A DNA stretch of 64,000 nucleotides from Xylocopa sonorina (taxonomy: Eukaryota > Arthropoda > Insecta > Hymenoptera > Apidae), in assembly GCF_050948175.1 (NCBI RefSeq), contig NW_027490097.1:62001-126000 (forward strand), in the 5' to 3' direction. This document shows positions 11,571-25,629 of the stretch, in pieces (the first letter of the stretch is position 1; each line of letters opens with the position of its first letter). Below the pieces are notes generated by a model. The model was not told the DNA's origin. It ran no database searches and saw nothing but the letters and a program-made list of their open reading frames with translations. Made by a program: the position numbers and the translations under genes.

Positions 11571-11700
11571 CAGGTATGCGCGCGCGAACACTTCCAGTTG
11601 CTGGTTCAGCAGGCGAGTTTGGCTGGTTGCATGCGTCCAGGGGTTGATGCTGGGGGGTGCGAAGAGGTTGATGGGTGGCAGGCGGTACGCCTGACGTCAC
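11571..11700. other. End of non-satellite island next to the main array
   Basis: GC-rich DNA continuing from the minisatellite, with no recognised function. It ends at about 11700, where the forward satellite resumes in mid-monomer at AAAATGCGGCACTTCC. Confidence 0.5.
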
Positions 11701-14014
11701 AAAATGCGGCACTTCCTTTCTAGGAAATTACGTTCCCAGATATCTCTGTATCGAAGCTATAGATTTCTAATTCTCCTTAAAACGCGATATCGCACCTCAT
11801 CTCTATGTCTCATGATAAGATATAATATTCATTGCAAGGTGTTATGTATTCCTCGTCTACACTTCAAATGAATGTAAATGCGACACATCCTTGCCAGGAA
11901 ATGGCGTTTGCAGATTTCTACGTATCGAAGCATTAGAGTTCTAATGCTTCTTAAAACGCGATATCGCAGCTCATTTCAATGTTTCATGATAGGATATAAT
12001 ATTCATTGTGGAGTGTTATGTATACCTCGCATTCACTTCGTAAGAATGTAAATGCGACACTTCCTTGCTATTAAATAGCGTTTGCAGATGTCTACGTATC
12101 GTAGCAATAGAGTTCTAATGCTTCTTATAACGCGATATCGCATCTCACTTCTATGTTTCATGATAAGGTATAATATTCATTGCGAAATGTCATATAAACC
12201 TCGTATTCACTTCAAATGTGTGTAAATGGGACACAACCTTGCTAGGACATAGCGTTTGCAAAAGTGTACGTATCGAGGCAATGGTGTTCTAATGCTTCTA
12301 AAAACGCGATATCGCATCTCATTGCTATGTTTCATTATATGATATAATATCCATTGCGATGTGTCATGTATACCTCGTATTCACCTCAATAGAATGTAAA
12401 TGCGACACTTGCTTGCTAGGAAGTAGCGTTTGCAGATGTCTACGTATCGATGGAATAAAGTTCTAATGTTTCTTAAAACGCGATATCACATCTCATTTTT
12501 ATGTTTCATGATAGGATATAATATCCATTGCGAAGTGTCATGTATACCTCGTATTTACATGAAAAGAAAGTAAATGCGACACTTCCTTGCTAGGAAATAG
12601 CGTTTGCATATGTCTACGTATCGTAGCAAGGGAGTTCTAATGCTTTTTAAATCGTTACATCTCATCACATTTCTACGTTTCATGATAAGATATAATATTC
12701 AATGTGCAGTGTTATGTATACCTCGCATTCACTTCAAAAGAATGTAAATGCGACACAACCTTGCTAGAAAATAGCGTTTGCAAATGTGTACGTATCGAGG
12801 CAATGGAGTTCTAATGCTTCTTAGAACGCGATATCGCATCTCATTTCTATGTTTCAGGATAATATATAATATTCATTGCGATGTGTGGTGTATACTTCGT
12901 ATTCACATCAAAAGAATGTAAATGCGGTACTTCCTTGCTAGGAAATAGCGATTCCAGATATGTATGTATCGTAGCAGTAGAGTTCTAATGCTTCTTAAAA
13001 CGCGATATCACATCTCTCTTCTATGTTTCATGATAAGATATAATATTCATTGCGAAGTGTCATGTATACCTCGTTCTTCTCTCAAAACGAATGTAAATGC
13101 GACACTTCCGTGCTAGGAAATAGCGTATTCAGATGTCTACCTATCGTAGCAAAAGGGTTCTAATGCTATTTAAATCGCGATAACACATCTCATTTCTATG
13201 TTTCGTGATAAGATATAATATTCATTGCGAAGTGTCATGTACACTTCGTATTCACTTCAAAATAATGTAAATGCAACTATTGCTTTCTAGGAAATAGCGT
13301 TTGCAGATGTTTATGTATCGTAGCAATAGAGTTCTAATGCTACTTAAATCGCGATATCGCATCTCATTTCTATGTATCGTGATAAGATATAATATTCATT
13401 GCGAAGTGTCATGTACACATCGTTTTCACTTCAAAAGAATGAAAATGCGAGTATTGCTTGCTAGGAAATAGCGTTTGCAGATGTCTACGTATCGTAGCAA
13501 TAAAGTTCTAATGCTACTTAAATCGCGATATCGCATCTCATCTATATGTTTCGTGATAAGATATAATATTTACTGCGAAGTGTCATGTATACCTCGTATT
13601 CACTTCAAAAGAATGTAAATGCGACACTTCCATGCTAGGAAATAGCGTTTCCAGATGTCCCCGCATCGAGGCCATAGAGTTCTAATGCTTCTTACAACGC
13701 GATATCGCATCTCTCTTCTATGTTTCATGATAAGATATAATATTCATTGCGAAGTGTCATGTATACCTCGTATTCAATTCAGAAGTATGTAAATGCGATT
13801 ATTGCCTGCTAGGAAATAGCGTTTGCAGATGTCTACGTATCGTAGCAATAGTGTTCTAATGCTACTTAAATCGCGATATCGCATCTCATTTATATGTTTC
13901 GTGATAAGGTATAATATTCATTGCGAAGTGTCATGTATACCTCGTATTCAATTCAAAAGAATGTAAGTGCGGCACTTCCATGCTAGGTAATAGCGTTTGC
14001 AGATATCTCCGCAT

Positions 14015-16819
14015 CGAGGCCATAGAGTTCTAATGCTTCTTAAAACGCGAAATCGCATCTCACTTCTATGTTTCATGATAAGATATAATATTCATTGCGA
14101 AGTGTCATGTATACCTCGTATTCACTTCTAAAGAATGTAAATGCGTCTATTCCTTGCTAGGAAACAGCGTTTGCAGGTGCCTACGTATCGTAGTAATAGA
14201 GTTCTGATGTTTCTTAGATCGTGATATAGCATCTCATTTCTATGTCTCGTGATGAGATATAATGTTCTTTGCGAAGTGCCATGTATACCTCGTTTTCAAT
14301 TCAAAAGAAAGTAAATGCGACTACTGCTTGCTAGGAAATAGGGTTTGCAGATGTCTACGTATCGTAGAAATAGAGTTCTAATGCTACTTAAATCGCGATA
14401 TCGCATCTCATTTGTATGTTTCGAGATAAGATATAATATTCATTGCGAAGTGTCATGTATACCTCGTATTCACTCCAAAAGAATGTAAATGCGACTATTG
14501 CTTGCTACGAAATAGCGTTTGCAGATGTCTACGTATCGTAGCTATAGATTTCTGATGCTACTTAAATCGCGATATCGCATCTCATCTATATGTTTCGTGA
14601 TAAGATATAATATTCATTGCGAAGTGTCATGTATACCTCGTATTCACTCCAAAAGAATGTAAATGCGACTATTGCTTGCTACGAAATAGCGTTTGCATAT
14701 GTCTACGTATCGTAGCAATAGAGTTCTAATGCTACTTAAATCGCGACATCGCAACTCCTATATATGTTTCGTAATAAGATATAATATTCATTGCGAAGTG
14801 TCATGTATACCACGTGTCCACTTCAAAAGAATGTAAGTGCGACACTTCCATGCTAGGAAATAGCGTTTGCAGATGTCTCCGCATCGAGGCTATAGAGTTC
14901 TAATGCTTCTTACAACGCGATATGGCATCTCTCTTCTATGTTTCATGATAAGATATAATATTCATTGCGAAGTGTCATGTATACCTCGTACTCACTCCAA
15001 AAGAATGTAAATGCGACACTTCCTTGCTAGGAAATGGCGTATTCAGATGTCTACGTATCGTAGCAATGGTGTCTTAATGCTACTTAAATCGCGAAATCGC
15101 ATCTCATTTCTATGTTTCGTGATAAGATATAATAATCATTGCGAAGTGTCATGTATACCTCGTATTCACTTCAAGAGAATGTAAATGCGATACTTCCATG
15201 CTAGAAAATAGCGTTTGCAGATGTCTCCGCATCGAGGCCATAGAGTTCTAATGCTTCTTAAAACGCGATATCGCATCTCTCTTCTATGTTTCATGATAAG
15301 ATATAATATTCATTGCGAAGTGTCATGTACACCTCGTTTTCACTTCAAAAGAACGTAAGTGCGACACTTCCATGCTAGGAAATAGCGTTTGCAGACGTCT
15401 GCGCATCGAGGCCATAGAGTTCTAATGCTTCTTAAAACGCGAAATCGCATCTCACTTCTATGTTTCATGATAAGATATAATATTCATTGCGAAGTGTCAT
15501 GTATACCTCGTATTCACTTCTAAAGAATGTAAATGCGTCTATTCCTTGCTAGGAAACAGCGTTTGCAGGTGCCTACGTATCGTAGTAATAGAGTTCTGAT
15601 GTTTCTTAGATCGTGATATAGCATCTCATTTCTATGTCTCGTGATGAGATATAATGTTCTTTGCGAAGTGCCATGTATACCTCGTTTTCAATTCAAAAGA
15701 AAGTAAATGCGACTACTGCTTGCTAGGAAATAGGGTTTGCAGATGTCTACGTATCGTAGAAATAGAGTTCTAATGCTACTTAAATCGCGATATCGCATCT
15801 CATTTGTATGTTTCGAGATAAGATATAATATTCATTGCGAAGTGTCATGTATACCTCGTATTCACTCCAAAAGAATGTAAATGCGACTATTGCTTGCTAC
15901 GAAATAGCGTTTGCAGATGTCTACGTATCGTAGCTATAGATTTCTGATGCTACTTAAATCGCGATATCGCATCTCATCTATATGTTTCGTGATAAGATAT
16001 AATATTCATTGCGAAGTGTCATGTATACCTCGTATTCACTCCAAAAGAATGTAAATGCGACTATTGCTTGCTACGAAATAGCGTTTGCATATGTCTACGT
16101 ATCGTAGCAATAGAGTTCTAATGCTACTTAAATCGCGACATCGCAACTCCTATATATGTTTCGTAATAAGATATAATATTCATTGCGAAGTGTCATGTAT
16201 ACCACGTATCCACTTCAAAAGAATGTAAGTGCGACACTTCCATGCTAGGAAATAGCGTTTGCAGATGTCTCCGCATCGAGGCTATAGAGTTCTAATGCTT
16301 CTTACAACGCGATATGGCATCTCTCTTCTATGTTTCATGATAAGATATAATATTCATTGCGAAGTGTCATGTATACCTCGTACTCACTCCAAAAGAATGT
16401 AAATGCGACACTTCCTTGCTAGGAAATGGCGTATTCAGATGTCTACGTATCGTAGCAATGGTGTCTTAATGCTACTTAAATCGCGAAATCGCATCTCATT
16501 TCTATGTTTCGTGATAAGATATAATAATCATTGCGAAGTGTCATGTATACCTCGTATTCACTTCAAGAGAATGTAAATGCGATACTTCCATGCTAGAAAA
16601 TAGCGTTTGCAGATGTCTCCGCATCGAGGCCATAGAGTTCTAATGCTTCTTAAAACGCGATATCGCATCTCTCTTCTATGTTTCATGATAAGATATAATA
16701 TTCATTGCGAAGTGTCATGTACACCTCGTTTTCACTTCAAAAGAACGTAAGTGCGACACTTCCATGCTAGGAAATAGCGTTTGCAGACGTCTGCGCATCG
16801 AGGCCATAGAGTTCTAATG
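14015..16819 (+). repeat. Higher-order repeat: 8-monomer unit (1392 bp) in two copies
   Basis: The sequence from about 14015 repeats from about 15407 with an offset of exactly 1392 bp (8 x 174). Private variants recur at that spacing: TCTATTCCTTGCTAGGAAAC, TAATGTTCTTTGCGAAGTGCC, and AACTCCTATATATG. Copies are almost identical by eye (one difference seen is CACGTGTCC versus CACGTATCC). The second copy ends at about 16819, where ATGATTCTT replaces ATGCTTCTT. Confidence 0.85.
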
Positions 16820-18329
16820 ATTCTTAAAACGCGAAATCGCATCTCTCTTCTATGTTACATGATAAGATATAATATTCATTGCGAAGTGTCATGTATACCT
16901 CGTATTCCCTCCAAACGAATGTAAATGCGACACTTCCTTACTAGGAAATGGCGTATTCAGATGTCTACGTATCGTAGCAATGGTGTTTTAATGTTACTTA
17001 AATCGCGATATCGCATCTCATTTCTATGTTTCGTGATAAGATATAATAATCATTGCGAAGTGTCATGTACACCTCGTTTTCAATGCAAAAGAAAGTAAAT
17101 GCGACTACTGCTTGCTGGGAAATAGCGTTTGCAGATGTCTACGTATCGTAGCAATAGAGTTCTAATGCTACCTAAATCGCAATATCGCATCTCATTTATA
17201 TGTTTCGTGATAAGATATAATATTCATTGCGAAGTGTCATGTGCACCTCGTATTCACTTCAAAAGAATGTAAGTGCGACACTTCCATGCTAGGAAATAGC
17301 GTTTGCAGATGTTTCCGCATCGAGGCCATAGAGTTCTAATGCTTCTTAAAACGCGAAATCGCATCTCTCTTCTATGTTACATGATAAGATATAATATTCA
17401 TTGCGAAGTGTCATGTATACCTCGTATTCCCTCCAAACGACTGTAAATGCGACACTTCCTTGCTAGGAAATGGCGTATTCAGATGTCTACGTATCGTAGC
17501 AATAGAGTTCTAATGCTACTTAAATCGCGATATCGCATCTCATTTATATGTTTCGTGATATGATATAATATTCATAGCGAAGTGTCAGGTATACCTCGTA
17601 TTCACTTCAAAAGAATGTAAATGCGACACTTCCATGCTAGGAAATAGCGTCTGCAGATGTCTACGCGTCGAGGCAATAGAGTACTAATGCTTCTTCAAAC
17701 GCGATATCGAATCTCAATTATATGTTTCATTATAAGATATAATATTCATTGCGAAGTGTCATGTATACCTCGTATTCACATCAAAAGAATGAAAATGCGA
17801 CTATTCCTTGCTAGGGCATAGCGTTTGCAGATGCCTACGTATCGTAGCAATAGAGTTCTAATGCTTCTTAGATCGCGATATCGCATCTCATTTCTATGTT
17901 TCGTGATAAGTTATAATATTCATCGCGAAGTGTCAGGTATACCTCGTATTCACTTCAAAAGAATGTAAATGCGATACCTACATGCTAGGAAATAGCGATT
18001 GCAGATGTCTAAGTATCGTAGCAACGGAGTTCTAATGCTTCTCAAAACGCGATATTGCAACTCATTCCTATGTTGCATGATAAGATATAATACTCGGTGC
18101 GAAGTGTCATGTATATCTCGTACTCACTTCAAAAGAATGTAAATGCGACACTTCCATGCTAGGAAATAGCGTATGCAGATGTCTACGCGTCGGGGCAATA
18201 TAGTTCTAATGCTTCTTAAAACGCGATACCGCATCTCACTTCTATGTTTCATGATAAGATATAATATTCAATGCGAAGTGTCATGTATACCTCGTATTCA
18301 TTCCAAATGATTGTAATCGCGACTATTGC

Positions 18330-21300
18330 TTGCTAGGAAATGGCGTATTCAGATGTCTACGTATCGTAGCAATAGAGTTCTAATGCTACTTAAATCGCGA
18401 TATCGCATCTCATTAATATGTTTCGTGATAAGACATAATGTTCATCGCGAAGTGTCATGTAAACCTCGAATTCACTTCAAAAGAATGTAAATGCGACTAT
18501 TGGTTGCTAGGAAATAGCCATTGCAGATGTCTACGTATCGTAGCAATAGAGTTCTAATGCTTCTCGAAACGCGATCTCGCATCTCATTTCTATGTTTCCC
18601 GATAAGATATAATATTCATTGCGAAGTGTCATGTACACCTCGTATTCACTTCAAAAGAATGTAAATGCGACACTTCCATGCTAGGAAGTAGCGTCTGCAG
18701 ATTTCTACGCGTCGAGGCAATAGATTTCTAATGCTTCTTAAAACGCGATATCGAATCTCAATCCTATGTTTCATTATAAGATATAATATTCATTGCGAAG
18801 TGTCATGTATACCTCGTATTCACTTCAAAAGAACGTAAGTGCGACACTTCCATGCTAGGAAATAGCGTATGCAGATGTCCACGCGTCTGGGCAATATAGT
18901 TCTAATGCTTCTTAAAACGCGATGTCGCATCTCACTTCTATGTTTCATGATAAGATATAATATACAATGCGAAGTGTCATGTATACCTCGTATTCACTTC
19001 TAAAGAATGTAAATGCGATTATTGCTTGCTAGGAAATAACGTTTGCAGATGTCTACATATCGCAGCAATAGAGTTCTAATGCTTCTTAGATCGCGATATC
19101 GCATCTCATTTCTATGTTTCGTGATATGTTATAATATTCATACCGTAGTGTCATGTAAACCTCGAATTCACTTCAAAAGAATGTAAATGCGACTATTGGC
19201 TGCTAGGAAATAGCGATTGCAGATGTCTACGTATCATAGCAATAATGTTCTAATGCTTCTCAAAACGCGATATCGCATCTCATTTCTAAGTTTCCTGATA
19301 AGATGTAATATTCATTGCGGATTGTCATGTACACCTCGTATTCACTTCAAAAGAATGTAAATGCGACACTTCCATGCTAGGAAATAGCGACTGCAGATGT
19401 CTACGCGTCGAGGCAATAGAGTTCTAATGCTTCTTAAAACGCGATATCGAATCTCTCTTCTATGTTACATGATAAGATATAATATTCATTGCGAAGTGTC
19501 ATGTATACCTCGTATTCCCTCCAAACGAATGTAAATGCGACACTTCCTTGCTAGCAAATGGCGTATTCAGATGTCTACGTATCGTAGCAATAGAGTTCTA
19601 ATGCTACTTAAATCGCGATATCGCATCTCATTTATATGTTTCGTGATAAGATATAATATTCATCGCGAAGTGTCAGGTATACCTCGTATTCACTTCAAAA
19701 GAATGTAAGTGCGACACTTCCATGCTAGGAAATAGCGTTTGCAGATGTTTCCGCATGGAGGCCATAGAGTTCTAATGCTTCTTAAAACGCGATATCGCTT
19801 CTCCCTTCTATGTTTCATGATATGATATAATATTCATTGCGAAGTATCATGTATACCTCGTATTCCCTCCAAACGAATGTAAATGCGACCCTTCCTTGCT
19901 AGGAAATGGCGTATTCAAATGTCTACGTATCGTAGAAATAGAGTTCTCTTGCTACTTAAATCGCGATATCGCATCTCATTTTATATGTTTCGTGATAAGA
20001 TATAATATTCATTGCGAAGTGTCATGTATACCTCGTATTCACTCCTAAAGAATGTAAATGCGACTATTGGTTGCTACGAAATAGCGTTTGCAGATGTCTA
20101 CGTATCGTAGCAATAGAGTTCTAGTGCTACTTAAATCGCGATATCGCAACTCATATATATGTTTCGTAATAAGATATAATATTCATTGCGAAGTGTCATG
20201 TATACCACGTATTCACTTCAAAAGAATGTAAGTGCGACACTTCCATGCTAGGAAGTAGCGATTGCAGATGTCTACGTATCGCAGCAATAGTGTTCTAATG
20301 CTTCTAAAAACGCGATATGGCATCTCTCTCCTATGTTTCATGATAAGATATAATACTCATTGCGAAGTGTCATGTATACCTCGTATTCTCTCCAATCGAA
20401 TGTAAATGCGACACTTCCTTGCTAGGAAATGGCGTATTCAGATGTCTACGTATCGTAGCAACGGTGTTTTAATGCTACTTAAAACGCGAAATCGCATCTC
20501 TCTTCTATGTTTCGTGATAAGATATAATAATCATTGCGAAGTGTCATGTATACCTCGTATTCATTCCAAATGATTGTAATCGCGACTATTGCTTGCTAGG
20601 AAATGGCGTATTCAGATGTCTACGTATCGTAGCAATACAGTTCTAATGCTACTTAAATCGCGATATCGCATCTCATTAATATGTTTCGTGATAAGACATA
20701 ATGTCCATCGCGAAGTGTCAGGTATACCTCGTATTCACTTCAAAAGAATGTAAATGCGATACTTCCATGCTAGGAAATAGCGTCTGCAGATGTCTACGCG
20801 TCGGGGCAATATAGTTCTAATGCTTCTTAAAACGCGATATCGCATCTCACTTCTATGTTTCATGATAAGATATAATCTTCATTGCAAAGTGTCATGTATA
20901 CCTCGTATTCCCTCCAAACGAATGTAAATGCGACCCTTCCTTGCTAGGAAATGGCGTATTCAGATGTCTACGTATCGTAGCAATAGAGTTCTAATGCTAC
21001 TTAAATCGCGATATCGCATCTCATTAATATGTTTCGTGATAAGACATAATGTTCATCGCGAAGTGTCATGTAAACCTCGAATTCACTTCAAAAGAATGTA
21101 AATGCGACTATTGGTTGCTAGGAAATAGCGATAGCAGATGTCTACGTATCGTAGCAATAGAGTTCTAATGCTTCTCGAAACGCGATATCGCATCTCATTT
21201 CTATGTTTCCCGATAAGATATAATATTCATTGCGAAGTGTCATGTACACCTCGTATTCACTTCAAAAGAATGTAAATGCGACACTTCCATGCTAGGAAAT

Positions 21301-22840
21301 AGCGACTGCAGATGTCTACGCGTCGAGGCAATAGAGTTCTAATGCTTCTTAAAACGCGATATCGCATCTCACTTCTATGTTTCATGATAAGATATAATAT
21401 TCATTGCGAAGTGTCATGTATACCTCGTATTCCCTCCAAACAAATGTAAGTGCGACACATCCTTGCTAGGAAATGGCGTATTCAGATGTCTACGTATCGT
21501 AGCAATAGAGTTCTAATGCTACTTGAATCGCAATATCGCATCTCATTTATATGTTTCTTGATAAGATATAATATTCATGGCGAAGTGTCAGGTATACCTC
21601 GTATTCACTTCAACAGAATGTAAATGCGACACTTCCATGCTAGGAAGTAGCGTCTGCAGATTTCTACGCGTCGAGGCAATAGATTTCTAATGCTTCTTAA
21701 AACGCGATATCGAATCTCAATCCTATGTTTCATTATAAGATATAATATTCATTGCGAAGTGTCATGTATACCTCGTATTCACTTCAAAAGAACGTAAGTG
21801 CGACACTTCCATGCTAGGAAATAGCGTATGCAGATGTCCACGCGTCGGGGCAATATAGTTCTAATGCTTCTTAAAACGCGATGTCGCATCTCACTTCTAT
21901 GTTTCATGATAAGATATAATATACAATGCGAAGTGTCATGTATACCTCGTATTCACTTCTAAAGAATGTAAATGCGATTATTGCTTGCTAGGAAATAACG
22001 TTTGCAGATGTCTACATATCGCAGCAATAGCGTTCTAATGCTACTTATATCGCGATATGACACCACATTTATATGTTTCGTCATAAGAAATAATGTTCAT
22101 TGCGAAGTGTCATGTATACCTCGCATTCACTTCAAAAGAACGTAAGTGCGACACTTCCATGCTAGGAAATAGCGTTTGCAGATGTCTACATATCGCAGCA
22201 ATAGAGTTCTAATGCTTCTTAGATCGCAATATCGCATCTCATTTCTATGTTTCGTGATATGTTATAATATTCATACCGTAGTGTCATGTAAACCTCGAAT
22301 TCACTTCAAAAGAATGTAAATGCGACTATTGGCTGCTAGGAAATAGCGATTGCAGATGTCTACGTATCATAGCAATAATGTTCTAATGCTTCTCAAAACG
22401 CGATATCGCATCTCATTTCTAAGTTTCCTGATAAGATATAATATTCATTGCGGATTGTCATGTACACCTCGTATTCACTTCAAAAGAATGTAAATGCGAC
22501 ACTTCCATGCTAGGAAATAGCGACTGCAGATGTCTACGCGTCGAGGCAATAGAGTTCTAATGCTTCTTAAAACGCGATATCGAATCTCTCTTTTATGTTA
22601 CATGATAAGATATAATATTCATTGCGAAGTGTCATGTATACCTCGTATTCCCTCCAAACGAATGTAAATGCGACACTTCCTTGCTAGCAAATGGAGTATT
22701 CAGATGTCTACGTATCGTAGCAATAGAGTTCTAATGCTACTTAAATCGCGATATCGCATCTCATTTATATGTTTCGTGATAAGATATAATATTCATCGCG
22801 AAGTGTCAGGTATACCTCGTATTCACTTCAAAAGAATGTA
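18330..22840 (+). repeat. Large segmental duplication inside the array (15 to 18 monomer offset)
   Basis: The segment of about 18330-19707 reappears at about 20940-22840. The offset rises in steps: 2611 bp up to about 18687 (for example AAACCTCGAA at 18461 and 21072), 2959 bp to about 19070 (GAAGTAG at 18685 and 21644), then 3133 bp (AAACCTCGAA at 19157 and 22290). These equal 15, 17 and 18 monomers plus one base. The extra base is a T inserted at about 19980. The second copy has gained three monomers, which records further local duplication after the first event. Confidence 0.75.
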
Positions 22841-25629
22841 AATGCGACACTTCCATGCTAGGAAATAGCGTCTGCAGATGTCTACGCGTCGAGGCAATAG
22901 AGTTCTAATGCTTCTTAAAACGTGATATCGAATCTCAATTCTATGTTTCATTATAAGATATAATATGCATTGCGAAGTGTCATGTATACCTCGAATTCAC
23001 TTCAAAGGAATGTAAATGCGACACTTCCATGCTAGGAAATAGCGTTTGCTGATATCTCCGCATCGAGGAAATAGGGTTCTAATTCTTCTTAAGACGCGAT
23101 ATCGCATCTCACTTTTATGTTACATGATAAGATATAATGTTCATTGCGAAGTGTCATATATACCTCGTATTCACTTCAAAAGAATGTAAATGCTAATCTT
23201 CCTTGCTAGGAAATAGCGTTTGCAGATGACTACGTATCGTAGCAATGGAGTTCTAATACTTCTCAAAACGAGATATCGCATCTCATTTCTATGCTTCATG
23301 ATAAGATATAATATTCATTGCGAAGTGTCATGTATACCTGGTATTCACTCCAAACGAATGTAAATGCGACACTTCCCTGCTAGGAAATAGCGTATTCAGA
23401 TGTCTACGTATGGTAGCAATAGATATCTAATGCTACTTAAATCTCGATATCGCATCTCATTTCTATGTTTCATGATAAGATATAATATTCATTGCGATGT
23501 GTCATGCACACCTCGCATTCACTTCAAAAGAATGTAAATGTGACATTTCCATGCTAGGAAATAGCCTTTGCAGATATCTCCGCATCGAGGCAATAGGGTT
23601 CTAATGCTTCTTAAAACGCGATATCGCGTCTCACTTTTATGATACATGATAAGATATAATGTTCATTGCGAAGTGTCATGTATACCTCGTATTTACTTCA
23701 AAACAATGTAAATGCGACGTTTCCACCCTAGGAAATAGCCTTCGCAGATGTCTACGTATCGTAGCAATAGAGTTCCAATGCTTCTTCAAACGCGATATCG
23801 CTTCTCATTTCCATGTTTCGTGATATGATATAATATTCATTGCGAAATGTCATGTACACCCCGTATTCCCTTCAAAAGAATGTAAATGCGAATCTTCCTT
23901 GCTAGGAAATAGCGTTTGCAGATGACGACGTATCGGAGCAATGGAGTTCTAATGCTTCTCAAAACGAGATGTCGCATCTCATTTCTATGCTTCATGATAA
24001 GATATAATATTCATTGCGAAGTGTCATGTATACCTCGTATTCCCTCCAAACGAATGTAAATGCGACACTTCCTTGCTAGGAAATGGCGTATTCAGATGTC
24101 TACGTATCGTAGCAATAGAGTTCTAATGCTACTTAAATCGCGATATCGCATCTCATTTATATGCTTCGTGATAAGATATAATATTCATCGCGAAGTGTCA
24201 GGTATACCTCGTAATCACTTCAAAAGAATGTAAATGCGACACTTCCATGCTAGGAAATAGCGTTTGCAGATGTCTCCGCATCGAGGCCACAGAGTTCTAA
24301 TGCTTCTTAAAACGCGATATCGCATCTCTCTTCTATGTTTCATGATAAGGTATAATATTCATTGGGAAGTGACATGTATGCCTCGTATTCATTTCAAAAG
24401 AATGTAAATGCGACTATTGCTTGCTAGGAAATATCGTTTGCAGATGTCTACGTATCGTAGCAATAGTGTTCTAATGCTACTTAAATCGCGATATCGCATC
24501 TCATTTCTATGTTTCGTGATAAGATATAATAATCATTGCGAAGTGTCATGTATACCTCGTATTCACTTCAAATGAATGTAAATGCGACTATTGCTTGCTA
24601 GGAAATAGCGTTTGCAGATGTCTACGTATCGTAGCAATAGAGTTCTGATGCTACTTAAATCGCGATATCGCATCTCATTTATATGTTTCGTGATAAGATA
24701 TAATATTCATTGCGAAGTGTCATGTATACCTCTTATTCACTTCAAAAGAATGTAAGTGCGACACTTCCATGCTAGGAAATAGCGTTTGCAGATGTCTCCG
24801 CATCGAGGCCACAGAGTTCTAATGCTTCTTAAAACGCGATATCGCATATCTCTTCTATGTTTCATGATAAGGTATAATATTCATTGGGAAGTGACATGTA
24901 TGCCTCGTATTCATTTCAATAGAATGTAAATGCGACTATTGCTTGCTAGGAAATAGCGTTTGCAGATGTCTACGTATCGTAGAAATAGAGTTCTAATGCT
25001 ACTTAAACCGCAATATCGCATCTCATTTATATGTTTCGTGATAAGATATAACATTCATTGCGAAGTATCATGTACACCTCGTATTCACTTCAAAAGAATG
25101 TAAGTGCGACACTTCCATGCTAGGAAATAGCGTTTGCAGATGTCTCCGCATCGAGGCCATAGAGTTCTAATGCTTCTTAAAACGCGAAATCGCATCTCTC
25201 TTCTATGTTACATGAGAAGATATAATATTCATTGCGAAGTGTCATGTATACCTCGTATTCCCTCCAAACGAATGTAAATGCGACACATCCTTGCTAGGAA
25301 ATGGCGTATACAGATGTCTACGTATCGTAGCAATAGAGTTCTAATGCTACTTGAATCGCAATATCGCATCTCATTTATATGTTTCTTGATAAGATATAAT
25401 ATTCATCGCGAAGTGTCAGGTATACCTCGTATTCACTTCAAAAGAATGTAAATGCGACACTTCCATGCTAGGAAGTAGCGTCTGCAGATGTCTACGCGTC
25501 GAGGCAATAGAGTTCTAATGCTTCTTAAAACGCGATATCGAATCTCAATTCTATGTTTCATTATAAGATATAATATGCATTGCGATGTGTCATGTATACC
25601 TCGAATTCACTTCAAAGAAATGTAAATGC

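Noticed and set aside
11060..11723. GC-rich open frames on both strands
   Set aside because: Openness follows from low AT content and from repeat periods divisible by three (51 bp). Both strands are open at once and no domain is recognisable.
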